This document shows positions 6,431 through 14,801 of a DNA stretch of 52,502 nt, one piece after another (position 1 is the stretch's first letter; every line of letters begins with the position of its first letter). This DNA is from Anaerolineaceae bacterium UBA5211 (lineage in GTDB: Bacteria; Chloroflexota; Anaerolineae; Anaerolineales; Anaerolineaceae): contig DHVJ01000004.1 of NCBI GenBank assembly GCA_002412595.1, forward strand, positions 1-52,502, read 5' to 3'. The notes under the pieces are model-generated. The model was not told the DNA's origin, did no database searches, and saw nothing but the letters and a program-made list of their open reading frames with translations. A program made the translations under genes and the position numbers.

Positions 6431-8971
6431 CTATTCCGCTTGGCGGACCTTCACGCCCAATTCTTTTTCCAGGTTTGTGATGATGCGGTTGCGTTGTTTG
6501 CCCACTTCCTTGTCGTTCAGGGTGCGGTTGGGGGCCTGGTAGGTCAGGCGGTAGGCCAGACTCTTGTTGCCTGCGCCAATCTGTTCGCCGCGGAAAATAT
6601 CGAACAGCTCCACCTGTTTGAGCAAGAAGCCACCGGTGCTGCGGATTACGCGTACGATCTCGTCGGAGGTGATGTTCTCGGGCGCGATCATGGCCAGGTC
6701 TTCGATCACAGGCGGGAAAGCTGTGATGGGATTGGTCTCAAAGTACTTGGGGCTGAGGTTGAACAGCCTGTCCATATCCAGATCTGCGGCCTGCACACGG
6801 GTATGCTCGCCAAAATCGTAGTTTGCCATCACCTGCGGGTGCAGCTCGCCCAACCAGCCCATTTTCTCGCCGGAAACGCGCAATACAGCGCATTTGCCGG
6901 GGTGGAAGCTGGGATTGCTGTCAGCTTCGAATTGAACCTCCGTAACATGCAGCGCTTTTAGCAGCCCTTCGATAATGCCTTTCAGGTCGAAGAAATCAAA
7001 GTTCCCCTTGTCCTTTTGATCCCAGGCGCTGGGGTAACGCAAACCGCATATGGCGATGGCCACGCGCATCGGTTCATCCGGCAGCAGCTGGCCTTTTTGG
7101 GGCCAGAAAACCGGGCCGATCTCGAACAGTGCCAGGCGTTCGCGCAAGCGCGCGTTCCGTTCCAGGTTGTCCAGTACACTGGCTAACAAACTGCGGCGCA
7201 GGACGTTTTTATCCACTGCGATCGGATTTTGCAATTCCACGTATTCTTCGCCTTGCGGCCTGGCATCCGGCGGGTAGATGCGCTGTTCCTGTTCCAGATT
7301 GGTGAAACGATAGCTGATCACTTCCTGCAGCCCCATGCTGACCAGCGTATCTTGGAAGAGTTGGTTGCGTTCTTCCTTCGGGTTGCTGCGCAGGGGCGGC
7401 AGTTCGCTGTCCAAACGAATGGAGGGTATTTTCTCGTAACCATACAAGCGCGCGACTTCTTCAGCCACATCTGCCCTGCCGTTCACGCCCACTCCGATAT
7501 CCATGCGGTGCGGCGGGGCTGTGGCTGCGACGGCATTGCCGTTGACTTCGCACTGGAACATCAAGCGCCTGAGCAATCCGGCGATTTCTTCAGCTGTCAG
7601 GTCGATGCCGATCAGCCGTTTGATATCCGCCGTAGTGATCGTAACGGTCGGGTCTTCGTAAGGCAGGGGATAATTATCGACCAGCCCTTCGGCCAGCTGC
7701 CCGCCGCTCCATTCCAGCATGCGGCGCAGGCATAGGCGCACGCCGATTTCCGCCAGGGTGGGATGCACGCCGCGGGATAAACGATAGCCGGCTTCTGAAT
7801 TAATGCGCAGGTATTTCAGCGACTTGCGCAGGTTGATGAAGTTCCAGGATGCGCCTTCCAACAGGATGTCGGTCGTGTCGGGCCTGATTTCACTCTCCTG
7901 GCCGCCCATGATGCCGCCGATGGAAAGCGAGCCGGCTGTATCGGCCACCAGCACCGTGTAATCTTCCAGTGTATGCTCGACGTCATCCAGGGTGGTTAAT
8001 TTCTCGCCCTGTTCGGCGGTGCGGGTGATGATGGTGGGCGTCTTGCCGCCGGCGCGTTTGACCAGCACGTCGTAATCGAAGGCATGCAGGGGTTGTCCGG
8101 CTTCCAGCATGACGTAGTTGGTGGCGTCAACGATGGAGTTGATCGGCCGCATACCAGATAACTTCAGGCGCAATTGAACCAGATAAGGACTGGGGCGTGT
8201 TTCCACGTTACGGATCAACCCGGCCACAAAGCGCGGGTTCAGCTCCGGGTTGCGAATTTCGATCTTGACTGCATCGCTGACCTTGCCCTCGCCTTTGGGT
8301 AAAGTCAGGTCGGGCATGCGCAGTGGCTGGTCCAGGTAGGCGGCCACCTCGCGCGCCAGACCGATCATGCTGGAGCAGCGCACCATGTTGGCCGGAATAG
8401 AGATGGAAAAGACCGCGTCGCCCAGGTAATCCACCAGGGGCGCGCCGGTGGGTGCGTCGTCGTCCAGGATCATGACGCCTTCGTGATCTTCCGAGATGCC
8501 CAACTCTTTCTCAGAACAGATCATCGAGGTGGATTCCACCCCGCGGATTGTCGCGCGTTTCAGCGTGGTCAGTTCGAAGCCGGGCTTGTGCCCGTCGTAC
8601 AAACGCACGCCTTCTTTGGCATAAGCCACTTTGAGGGGTTTGTCCAGCGGACCTTTGCCTTTGTAGTCGTATAAATTGGGCGCGCCGGTCAGCACGGTGT
8701 GCTCCCCTTGTCCGTCATTCAAACGGCAAAGCACCAGCCGGTCGGCATTGGGGTGCGGCATGACTTCGTCAACCTGCGCTACAACGAATTTTTCCTTGTC
8801 CCATTCCAAGCCGTGGAAGGTGAAACCTTTGTTCTCGCCAGTGGGCATGGGCAAGCCGATCAAACGCACATCTTCTACTTCCAAACCCAGCATGGTTAGT
8901 TGATGGGCTAGCTCCGGCAGCGGTAGATCAACATCTACATATTCTTTTAACCAGGAAAGTACGAGTTCCAT
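6431..8971 (-). CDS. pheT: Phenylalanine-tRNA ligase beta subunit
   Basis: Larger subunit of the alpha2-beta2 enzyme that charges tRNA-Phe; it also edits misacylated tRNA. At 846 residues it is slightly longer than most bacterial homologues (about 790-810). The N-terminal start MELVLSWLKEYVDV, the tRNA-binding EMAP-like region (about residues 50-185), the B3/B4 editing part around MRPINSIVDATNYVMLEAGQPLHAFD, the B5 domain and the C-terminal anticodon-binding FDX domain ending KELGVKVRQAE are all in order. It lies 17 bases after pheS and ends just before a strong terminator. Confidence 0.97.
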   Translation of the reverse strand: MELVLSWLKEYVDVDLPLPELAHQLTMLGLEVEDVRLIGLPMPTGENKGFTFHGLEWDKEKFVVAQVDEVMPHPNADRLVLCRLNDGQGEHTVLTGAPNLYDYKGKGPLDKPLKVAYAKEGVRLYDGHKPGFELTTLKRATIRGVESTSMICSEKELGISEDHEGVMILDDDAPTGAPLVDYLGDAVFSISIPANMVRCSSMIGLAREVAAYLDQPLRMPDLTLPKGEGKVSDAVKIEIRNPELNPRFVAGLIRNVETRPSPYLVQLRLKLSGMRPINSIVDATNYVMLEAGQPLHAFDYDVLVKRAGGKTPTIITRTAEQGEKLTTLDDVEHTLEDYTVLVADTAGSLSIGGIMGGQESEIRPDTTDILLEGASWNFINLRKSLKYLRINSEAGYRLSRGVHPTLAEIGVRLCLRRMLEWSGGQLAEGLVDNYPLPYEDPTVTITTADIKRLIGIDLTAEEIAGLLRRLMFQCEVNGNAVAATAPPHRMDIGVGVNGRADVAEEVARLYGYEKIPSIRLDSELPPLRSNPKEERNQLFQDTLVSMGLQEVISYRFTNLEQEQRIYPPDARPQGEEYVELQNPIAVDKNVLRRSLLASVLDNLERNARLRERLALFEIGPVFWPQKGQLLPDEPMRVAIAICGLRYPSAWDQKDKGNFDFFDLKGIIEGLLKALHVTEVQFEADSNPSFHPGKCAVLRVSGEKMGWLGELHPQVMANYDFGEHTRVQAADLDMDRLFNLSPKYFETNPITAFPPVIEDLAMIAPENITSDEIVRVIRSTGGFLLKQVELFDIFRGEQIGAGNKSLAYRLTYQAPNRTLNDKEVGKQRNRIITNLEKELGVKVRQAE

Positions 8972-8988
8972 TTTTTATATGCCTTTCT

Positions 8989-10032
8989 TTAGAACTGTTC
9001 CAGGAAACGTACGTCGTTTCGCCAGAAATTGCGAATGTCATCAATGCGATAGCGCAGCATGGAAATACGCTCGATGCCCAAACCGGCTGCAAATCCGGTG
9101 TAAACGTCCGGGTCGTAACCGCCGTTTTGCAGCACTACCGGATGGGTCAGGCCGCAGCCGCAGATTTCCAGCCAGCCTTTGCTGCCGCAAGCAGGGCAGC
9201 CTTTGCCGCCGCACACGAAGCATTCCACGTCCATTTCGGCACTGGGCTCTGTGAAGGGAAAATAGGAGGGGCGGAAACGCGTGCGCACATCCTGGCCGAA
9301 CATCCGTTTGGCAAATTCTTCCAGGGTGCCTTTCAAATGCGCGAAAGTGATGTCTTTGCCGACTACCAGCAATTCCAACTGGTTGAATTGGATCTCATGG
9401 TTGGCATCCATTTGCTCGTAGCGGAAGCACATGCCCGGCAGTGTAACGCGGATCGGGTCCGGATTGAAGGCTTTCATGGCGTGAATCTCACCGGGGGAAG
9501 TGTGCGTTCGCAGAACGACACTTTCATTCGTTGTAAAAAAAGTATCCCACATGTCGCGCGCCGGATGGTGCGCGGGAATATTCAGCAATTCGAAATTGTA
9601 ATCATCACTTTCCACTTCCGGGGACTGGAAAACCTGAAAGCCCATATCGCCGAAAATGCGGCAAATTTCACGGGTGACTTTGGTTTGGATGTGCAGGCGG
9701 CCGCGCGGCGGCTTGCGACCGGGCAGGGTCACATCCAGCGACTCGGTTTGCAGGCTTTCCTGCAGTGCAGACGCTTTAACCGCTTCCATTTTTGTCGCAA
9801 GCTTCTCTTCCAATGTGCTCTTGACCTGGTTGGCAAATTGTCCGATGCCGGGCCTTTCTTCCTGGGGGGCTTCAGGCAGGCGCCGGAAGATCTGCATGAC
9901 CATAGCGGAACGGCCCAGGAATTGGGTGCGCCAATTCTGCAGGTCGCTTTCGCTTGTCAAACCGGCTAACTCCTGCTCGGCCTGCTTTTGGAGCGTTTCC
10001 AGCTCAGTGATTAATGAACTTTTTTCACTCAT
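8989..10032 (-). CDS. pheS: Phenylalanine-tRNA ligase alpha subunit
   Basis: Catalytic subunit of PheRS. The 347-residue protein has an N-terminal coiled-coil arm (about residues 1-85), class II motif 1 around HPARDMWDTF, motif 2 around RTHTSPGEI and VCFRYE-like GMCFRYEQMDANHE, and motif 3 near GFAAGLGIERISMLRY. A CxxC/CxxC cluster, CGGKGCPACGSKGW (about residues 273-286), sits in the catalytic domain; such an insertion is common in bacterial PheS. AAGGAGAAAG precedes the ATG. The gene is under a T-box riboswitch and heads the pheS-pheT operon. Confidence 0.97.
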   Translation of the reverse strand: MSEKSSLITELETLQKQAEQELAGLTSESDLQNWRTQFLGRSAMVMQIFRRLPEAPQEERPGIGQFANQVKSTLEEKLATKMEAVKASALQESLQTESLDVTLPGRKPPRGRLHIQTKVTREICRIFGDMGFQVFQSPEVESDDYNFELLNIPAHHPARDMWDTFFTTNESVVLRTHTSPGEIHAMKAFNPDPIRVTLPGMCFRYEQMDANHEIQFNQLELLVVGKDITFAHLKGTLEEFAKRMFGQDVRTRFRPSYFPFTEPSAEMDVECFVCGGKGCPACGSKGWLEICGCGLTHPVVLQNGGYDPDVYTGFAAGLGIERISMLRYRIDDIRNFWRNDVRFLEQF

Positions 10033-10072
10033 TCTTTCTCCTTATAATGAAATGATTTCAATAATGTCTTTT

Positions 10073-10104
10073 AAATAAAATACCCGTCCGCACGGGACGG
10101 GGTA
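10073..10104 (-). terminator. T-box-controlled terminator of pheST leader
   Basis: On the minus strand CCCGTCC and GGACGGG pair around a 5-base loop and are followed by TATTTTATTT. It directly follows the T-box sequence, so the leader can switch between antiterminator and terminator forms. Control is therefore by transcription attenuation. Confidence 0.88.
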
Positions 10105-10358
10105 AACCGCGGTACCACCCTGCTTGGCGGCCTGTTGGATAGGCTGCCCACTCATGCCAACGGCCGATAACGATCGGATGATTGGCTGCGCTTTTATCGC
10201 TGCGCCAGCGGTGCGGACTACTAACTGGTGGTATTCACCCGCACGGCTCGGGAGGGAACTTCAACTGGCTGCGTTAGGGCTGGGGTTTCAGTCTCTGCCC
10301 CGGCTTCCCTGTCTAAGTTCACCAGTTTACTTTCCTCCGTCAGCGCCAAAATGCTGAA
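10081..10358 (-). promoter_or_regulatory. T-box riboswitch, phenylalanine-specific
   Basis: The leader of pheS carries the conserved T-box GGGTGGTACCGCGG (10120-10107). Stem I can be read by eye: GGAGG (10338-10334) pairs with CCTCC, and a loop-E-like specifier loop has AGTA (10331-10328) on one side and GAAG on the other. The base of the upper stem is AACTGG/CCAGTT. The triplet after GAAG is TTC (10258-10256), a phenylalanine codon, which agrees with the gene it controls. Uncharged tRNA-Phe is expected to stabilise the antiterminator and turn pheST on. Confidence 0.93.
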
Positions 10359-10364
10359 TTGTCC

Positions 10365-10394
10365 ATATTATCTATTAAATAAAAGTTATGTCAA
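10365..10394 (-). promoter_or_regulatory. Promoter of T-box-pheST transcript
   Basis: A consensus TTGACA (10394-10389) is followed after 18 bases by TAATAT (10370-10365) on the minus strand. It starts 19 bases after the pyrH stop and drives the T-box leader. Confidence 0.85.
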
Positions 10395-10412
10395 GTCAGA
10401 CTGGCTGCTGCG

Positions 10413-11129
10413 TTAATTGCTGACTAGCGTGCCGACTTCTTCTCCCATAATAGCTTTGGTTAAAGCTTGCTCGTCCCATAGGTTCAACACCAGGATGGGC
10501 AATTTGTTTTCCATACACAGCGAAACCGCCGTGCTGTCCATAACGGCCAGGCGCTGCTGTAGCACGTCCAGGTAGGTCAGGCGGTCGTATTTTTTGGCGC
10601 CGTGGTTGGCGTTCGGGTCGCTGTCGTACACACCGTCCACCTTGGTAGCTTTGATGAGCACGTCCGCGCCGATCTCGGTCGCGCGCAGAGCCGCGGCGGT
10701 GTCGGTGGAGAAATAGGGGTTGCCAGTGCCGCCGCCAAAAATAACCACGCGACCTTTTTCAAGGTGGCGGATGGCCCTGCGGCGGATGTAAGGTTCGGCC
10801 ACTGCACGCATTTCAATGGCGGATTGCACGCGTGTTTCCACCCCGGCTTTTTCCAGCGCGTCCATCAAGGCCAGGGCGTTCATCACGGTTCCCAGCATAC
10901 CCATGTAATCGGCAGTGGCCTGGTCCATACCCATCTCCAAACCTTCCTTACCGCGCCACAGGTTGCCTGCGCCAATAACGATGCCGACCTGTACATCCAT
11001 TTCGCGGATCTCTTTTACACGCTTGGCGATATCGAAAGCGCGCGGGGCGCTGATACCGGTGCCATCCGGCCCGGCCAGAGCTTCACCGCCCAGTTTCAAC
11101 ATTATCAGATCATATTTTGGTTTTGCCAT
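10413..11129 (-). CDS. pyrH: Uridylate kinase
   Basis: UMP kinase of the amino-acid-kinase family, making UDP for pyrimidine nucleotide synthesis. The 238-residue protein has the N-terminal phosphate loop LKLGGEALAG, the GIVIGAGNLWRG segment, the UMP-binding ADYMGMLGTVMNALAL and the FGGGTGNPYFSTDTAAALRA motif, all characteristic of bacterial PyrH. It follows tsf, from which it is separated by an intrinsic terminator hairpin, so its level probably depends on read-through. Confidence 0.96.
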   Translation of the reverse strand: MAKPKYDLIMLKLGGEALAGPDGTGISAPRAFDIAKRVKEIREMDVQVGIVIGAGNLWRGKEGLEMGMDQATADYMGMLGTVMNALALMDALEKAGVETRVQSAIEMRAVAEPYIRRRAIRHLEKGRVVIFGGGTGNPYFSTDTAAALRATEIGADVLIKATKVDGVYDSDPNANHGAKKYDRLTYLDVLQQRLAVMDSTAVSLCMENKLPILVLNLWDEQALTKAIMGEEVGTLVSN

Positions 11130-11143
11130 TCAGCTCCTTTCGT

Positions 11144-11172
11144 AAAAAAAAGCCAACCATATTTGGTTGGCT
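11144..11172 (-). terminator. Terminator between tsf and pyrH
   Basis: AGCCAACCA (11151-11159) and TGGTTGGCT (11164-11172) form a 9-bp stem with a 4-base loop, followed on the minus strand by eight T. It lies 8 bases after the tsf stop and only about 15 bases before the pyrH start, so it should reduce pyrH transcription from upstream. Confidence 0.88.
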
Positions 11173-11180
11173 TTGATGAT

Positions 11181-11801
11181 TTATTCTTCTTCGCTTTCAC
11201 CAGAACTTTGTTCGCCCAATTCAAAACGGGCAAAGCGTCGGACAATGATGTTCTCTCCCATAGCACCAATGGCTTGGCTGAGCATCTGCTCAATGGTCAC
11301 GGATTCGTCGCGAATATATGACTGGCGCATAAGTACAACTTCGTCTTTGTACTTGGACATATAACCTTCAACGATTTTTGGGACAATCGCGTCTGGTTTG
11401 CCTTCTTCGCGTGCGCGCGCTTCTGCAATAGCCTTTTCGTGTTCCAGAGCGCTCTCAGGGATATCTTCTTCCTTGACATATAGCGGTGAAGTGGCTGCAA
11501 TTTGCAGGGCGACTTCATGAGCGAAATTGCGGAATTCATCCGAGCGGCCGACAAAATCAGTCTCGCAGTTAACTTCAACCATCACGCCTACCCGCCCGCC
11601 GCCGTGGGTGTAAAGCTCGACCACACCTTCGGAAGCTTCGCGGTCGGCGCGTTTGCTGGCGGCTGCCAGTCCTTTTTCACGCAGGAAATCTACTGCTTTT
11701 TCGAAATCGTTATCAGAATTCTGCAGAGCAGTGCGGCAGTCCAAAATGCCTGCGCCGGTTGCTTCTCGCAGTTTCTTGATATCTTCGGTTGTAATTGCCA
11801 T
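11181..11801 (-). CDS. tsf: Elongation factor Ts
   Basis: Guanine nucleotide exchange factor for EF-Tu. The 206-residue protein is of the short type (compare about 280 in Escherichia coli), with the UBA-like N-terminus (KKLREATGAGILDCRTAL), the EF-Tu-contact motif CETDFVGRSDEF (about residues 79-90) and a single shortened core. The last residues are strongly acidic (GESEEE). It lies 34 bases after rpsB. Confidence 0.96.
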   Translation of the reverse strand: MAITTEDIKKLREATGAGILDCRTALQNSDNDFEKAVDFLREKGLAAASKRADREASEGVVELYTHGGGRVGVMVEVNCETDFVGRSDEFRNFAHEVALQIAATSPLYVKEEDIPESALEHEKAIAEARAREEGKPDAIVPKIVEGYMSKYKDEVVLMRQSYIRDESVTIEQMLSQAIGAMGENIIVRRFARFELGEQSSGESEEE

Positions 11802-11835
11802 CGTTCTCCCTTAATACTTAATTAGTTTCGAAGTT

Positions 11836-12750
11836 TTATTCTTCGTCTTCGTCTTCATCGTCAGTGTCGAGGTCTTCGTCTTTCTCTTCTTCAGCTTCCA
11901 GCTCTTTTTCACGTTTGCTGTCAGCCAGTTTCTGAAGGGTAGATTCTCCCAGGAGATCCTCGTCATTTTCTTCTTCTTCTAATTGGATACGGGCGCGTGA
12001 GCGTTCGCGGGCGTCATCTTCAGAGATCGGTTCGAGATCTTCCTTGTCAAGGTCCTCTTCCTTGCGCATGGCTTTGCCTTCCAAAACGGCATCAGCAACT
12101 TTGGAAACCATCAATTTGATGGCGCGGATAGCGTCGTCATTGGCGGGAATGACATAATCCACATTTGTCGGGTCGCAGTTAGTGTCAACCATGGCAACGA
12201 TCGGAATGCCTTTCAAATTGGCTTCGTGAACTGCTGTGCTTTCGCGCATGATGTCCACGATGAAGAGCATATCGGGCAGACCATTCATGTGGCGAATACC
12301 GCTTAGATGCACTAAAAGGCGTTTGATCTCGCGTTCAATCATCAGCCCTTCTTTTTTGACCAGGCGATCAATTTCGCCGGTATCGCGCATTTTTTCGAGG
12401 CGCTCCAGCTCCATAATACGCTGGTGGATGGTGGTCCAGTTGGTGATGGTGCCTGGCAGCCAGCGTTCCATAACATAGGGCATGCCGCAGCGTTCGGCTT
12501 CCAATTGAATGGTTTCCTGTGCCTGGCGCTTGGTGCCGACAAACAGGATGGAGCCGCCTTCCGCAACAGTGTCGCGGATCAGGTTATAACCTTTTTCAAG
12601 GCTCTGTACGGTTTGCTGTAAATCGATGATGTGGATGCCGTTACGTTCCGTAAAGATATACGGCTTCATACGGGGATCCCAACGATTGGTGCGGTGTCCG
12701 AAATGTACACCACTTTCCAGCAGGTCTTTCATTGAAACGTCTAAACTCAT
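11836..12750 (-). CDS. rpsB: 30S ribosomal protein S2 with acidic C-terminal tail
   Basis: Small-subunit protein needed for S1 binding to the ribosome. The S2 core (MKDLLESGVHFGHRTNRWDPRMKPYIF region, RLLVHLSGIRHMNGLPD, IVAMVDTNCDPTNVDYVIPANDDAIRAI) covers about residues 1-225. It is followed by about 80 residues rich in Asp/Glu ending in alternating DEDED. Bacterial S2 is usually 230-260 residues, so the tail is an extension. AAAGGAG precedes the ATG. A structured leader RNA lies directly upstream. Confidence 0.96.
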   Translation of the reverse strand: MSLDVSMKDLLESGVHFGHRTNRWDPRMKPYIFTERNGIHIIDLQQTVQSLEKGYNLIRDTVAEGGSILFVGTKRQAQETIQLEAERCGMPYVMERWLPGTITNWTTIHQRIMELERLEKMRDTGEIDRLVKKEGLMIEREIKRLLVHLSGIRHMNGLPDMLFIVDIMRESTAVHEANLKGIPIVAMVDTNCDPTNVDYVIPANDDAIRAIKLMVSKVADAVLEGKAMRKEEDLDKEDLEPISEDDARERSRARIQLEEEENDEDLLGESTLQKLADSKREKELEAEEEKDEDLDTDDEDEDEE

Positions 12751-12776
12751 GGAAATTCTCCTTTGCGTTATTCCTC

Positions 12777-12841
12777 CGCAGCTTTTTTTTGATCCCCAGC
12801 CCCCGTTCGCACGGGGACACGCAAGGATTTGGTGAGCTGCG
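12777..12841 (-). promoter_or_regulatory. Structured rpsB leader RNA, possible S2 autoregulatory site
   Basis: On the minus strand CGCAGCT (12841-12835) pairs with AGCTGCG (12783-12777), enclosing a second hairpin CCCCGT-GCGA-ACGGGG (12816-12801) with a GNRA tetraloop. The outer stem ends just before the rpsB ribosome site. A run of A follows the inner stem, so it is not a terminator. Autoregulation by S2 through the rpsB leader is known in other bacteria; the link here is inferred. Confidence 0.5.
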
Positions 12842-12875
12842 TGTGTAATATTACTGTTTTACAAACAGCGCGCAA

Positions 12876-12881
12876 AGTATA
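12876..12881 (-). promoter_or_regulatory. Possible -10 box of rpsB-tsf
   Basis: TATACT on the minus strand lies about 35 bases before the structured leader. No convincing -35 box is seen at the right distance, so the call is weak. Confidence 0.35.
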
Positions 12882-12906
12882 TCATAATTGTAGCGGATAC
12901 AGGGAG

Positions 12907-12936
12907 TTGGGAATGCTTTTAATATTTGGATATAAT
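12907..12936 (+). promoter_or_regulatory. Promoter of surE
   Basis: TTGGGA (12907-12912) and TATAAT (12931-12936) are 18 bases apart. The -10 box is perfect and the -35 box matches at four of six positions. The surE start is 54 bases downstream. Confidence 0.6.
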
Positions 12937-12990
12937 GAGATTAAATCACATATAAATGAAACTCCCCATTTCTGATAAAGAAAGGTGAAC

Positions 12991-13764
12991 ATGCATATTT
13001 TAGTAACCAATGACGATGGCGTTTACGCTCCCGGTCTGCTGGCTATGGCCCAGGAACTGCGTAAGCTGGGTAAAGTAACGATTGTGGCTCCGGACCATAA
13101 CTGGTCTGCCTCCGGTCATGTAAAAACGCTCAGCCGGCCGCTGCGCGCCAAGGAAGTCTTCCTGGCAGATGGCAGCCAGGCGTATGCCTCTGATGGAGCG
13201 CCATCTGATTGCGTAGCACTGGTGTGTCTGGGGCTGTTGCCCGAACCGGTCGATTTGGTGGTCTCCGGGATCAACCCCAACGCTAATTTAGGCCACGATG
13301 TGACCTATTCCGGAACGGTGACGGCAGCCATGGAAGCAGCCATCTGGAACCTGCCGGCTATTGCTGTATCGTTGGACGCGCCTGAATTCCAGGGTGGCGG
13401 GTTGGATTACAGCACTTCTGCCAAAGTGGCTGCACATGTAGCCGAAGTCGTCATCGCGAACAAACTGCCGCCTTATACACTGCTGAATGTCAACGTGCCT
13501 TATTGCAGCATGCAGGAATTAAACGGATATCGCATCACCCGTCAGGGCTTGCGCGTTTATCGAGATGAACTAGTGCGGCGTGAAGATCCGCGCGGCCGCC
13601 CGTATTACTGGATCGGCGGGCAGGCGCCTACCGGCGTCCCTGAAGACGGCACGGATGTCGGCGCGTTGGCGGAAAATTATGTTTCCATCACGCCCTTGAT
13701 CCTGGATTTGACAGCTTACGATTTCAAGGATGAATTGGAAACCTGGCATTTCGATAACTGCTGA
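12991..13764 (+). CDS. surE: 5'/3'-nucleotidase SurE
   Basis: Metal-dependent phosphatase acting on nucleoside monophosphates. The 257-residue protein opens with MHILVTNDDGVYAPGL, whose paired Asp residues bind the metal. It also has the SGHVKTLSRPLR loop, the DGAPSDCVALV segment and the VSGINPNANLGHDVTYSGTVTAAMEA signature. The ATG at 12991 has AAAGG upstream; a GTG at 12985 is a less likely start. The 3' end overlaps the next gene by 35 bases. Confidence 0.95.
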   Translation: MHILVTNDDGVYAPGLLAMAQELRKLGKVTIVAPDHNWSASGHVKTLSRPLRAKEVFLADGSQAYASDGAPSDCVALVCLGLLPEPVDLVVSGINPNANLGHDVTYSGTVTAAMEAAIWNLPAIAVSLDAPEFQGGGLDYSTSAKVAAHVAEVVIANKLPPYTLLNVNVPYCSMQELNGYRITRQGLRVYRDELVRREDPRGRPYYWIGGQAPTGVPEDGTDVGALAENYVSITPLILDLTAYDFKDELETWHFDNC

Positions 13765-14764
13765 GCGGCTCAGCGCCTTTGGAAAGCTAATTCTTGCGGC
13801 TGTACTGATCGCGGCTGCTGCATTGGGAAGCTTCCGGCTCCCGGTGCAGTCCGCCCCCCGGCAAGCTCCCACGGCCTACGAAGTCATCGCAGCCGTGAAC
13901 GCGCTGCGCGCCAGCTACGGGCTGGATCCGTATCTGGTGGATGGGCTGCTGATGATTTCTGCCCAGGGCCAGGCTGATTACCTGGCTGCTATGTCGCCAG
14001 AAATTGTCGACGGGCACACCGGCCCCGGCGGTACGGATGGCGACCAGCGCGCCTTCAACGTGGGTTTTCCATACGTGGGAGGGCTGGACATCAACGAGAA
14101 CTGGGCCTCGCTGCCGGAGGACGGCACGGTCGAGATGTTGATCTACCAGGCCTGGGGGGATGAGATTCACATGCACACCATGCTGCACGACCGCGGCCAA
14201 CTGGTGGGCATGGGCGTGGCACAAGCCGATGGTCGTTATTATTACATCCTGGATGTGGCGGCTTATTGGGGCGATGCCGGCTTGACCGCGCAGCCCACCA
14301 CATTGGCTTATGGGGAAGGTGCAGCTACCCAGCAATATATTTCGCAGTACATTACGCCGGTGACCAAAGCCAAACCGGGCGCCGATGGCTCCATCGTGCA
14401 TACTGTGCAGTCCGGGCAGTCGCTTTATATGCTGGCTCAACACTATGACGTGAATATCGACGATTTGCGCGCGCTGAACGGGTTGCAGAACAGCGACATG
14501 ATCTATATCGGGCAAAAGATCATCATCCGCGGCCCTACGCTGGCCACGGAAACCCCTGCGCAAACAGCCGCCCCTTCGGCGGCCATGGCGACAACTGCCC
14601 CGACCATGCGCCTGCGCTCGACGCTCACTCCAACTGCTGTTACGCAGTTGCCTTCCGGTACGTTGGCCGCGCTGGGGCTGGAAAACAGCCTGTGGTTCCT
14701 GATTTTCTTTGTGTTGTTTGCCATTGGACTGCTTTTAGTGGCAGCCGGTACGGCCAACCATTGA
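13730..14764 (+). CDS. Membrane-anchored CAP-domain and LysM protein (copy 1)
   Basis: Probable cell-surface protein of 344 residues. An N-terminal signal or anchor helix (about 17-34) is followed by a CAP/SCP-like domain (about 48-180) with WGDEIHMHTMLHDRGQLVGMGVA and YYYILDVAAYWG. A single LysM domain (about 223-267, HTVQSGQSLYMLAQHYDVN), a Thr/Ala/Pro linker and a C-terminal membrane helix (about 320-340) complete it. LysM binds peptidoglycan-type glycans; the CAP domain function is unknown. The start overlaps the end of surE by 35 bases in another frame, suggesting coupled translation. The next gene encodes a paralogue. Confidence 0.85.
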   Translation: MNWKPGISITAERLSAFGKLILAAVLIAAAALGSFRLPVQSAPRQAPTAYEVIAAVNALRASYGLDPYLVDGLLMISAQGQADYLAAMSPEIVDGHTGPGGTDGDQRAFNVGFPYVGGLDINENWASLPEDGTVEMLIYQAWGDEIHMHTMLHDRGQLVGMGVAQADGRYYYILDVAAYWGDAGLTAQPTTLAYGEGAATQQYISQYITPVTKAKPGADGSIVHTVQSGQSLYMLAQHYDVNIDDLRALNGLQNSDMIYIGQKIIIRGPTLATETPAQTAAPSAAMATTAPTMRLRSTLTPTAVTQLPSGTLAALGLENSLWFLIFFVLFAIGLLLVAAGTANH

Positions 14765-14788
14765 TATATTTCAAAAGCGATTTACATT

Positions 14789-14794
14789 TATAAT
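14789..14794 (+). promoter_or_regulatory. -10 box for leaderless CAP-LysM gene
   Basis: A perfect TATAAT lies 7 bases before the ATG at 14802, with no ribosome-binding site between. A TTGATA at 14761 is 22 bases upstream, too far for a normal -35. Transcription would begin at or next to the start codon. Confidence 0.55.
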
Positions 14795-14801
14795 ACAAAG
14801 C

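Noticed and set aside
9127..9969. Open frame of 280 codons on the plus strand opposite pheS
   Set aside because: Antisense shadow of a well-supported gene with no domain or ribosome site.
13787..14563. Open frame of 258 codons opposite the first CAP-LysM gene
   Set aside because: Composition is typical of an antisense frame (many His, Gln, Arg), and the sense frame has clear domains.
14761..14766. TTGATA as -35 box for the second CAP-LysM gene
   Set aside because: It lies 22 bases from the TATAAT box, outside the usual 16-19 range.
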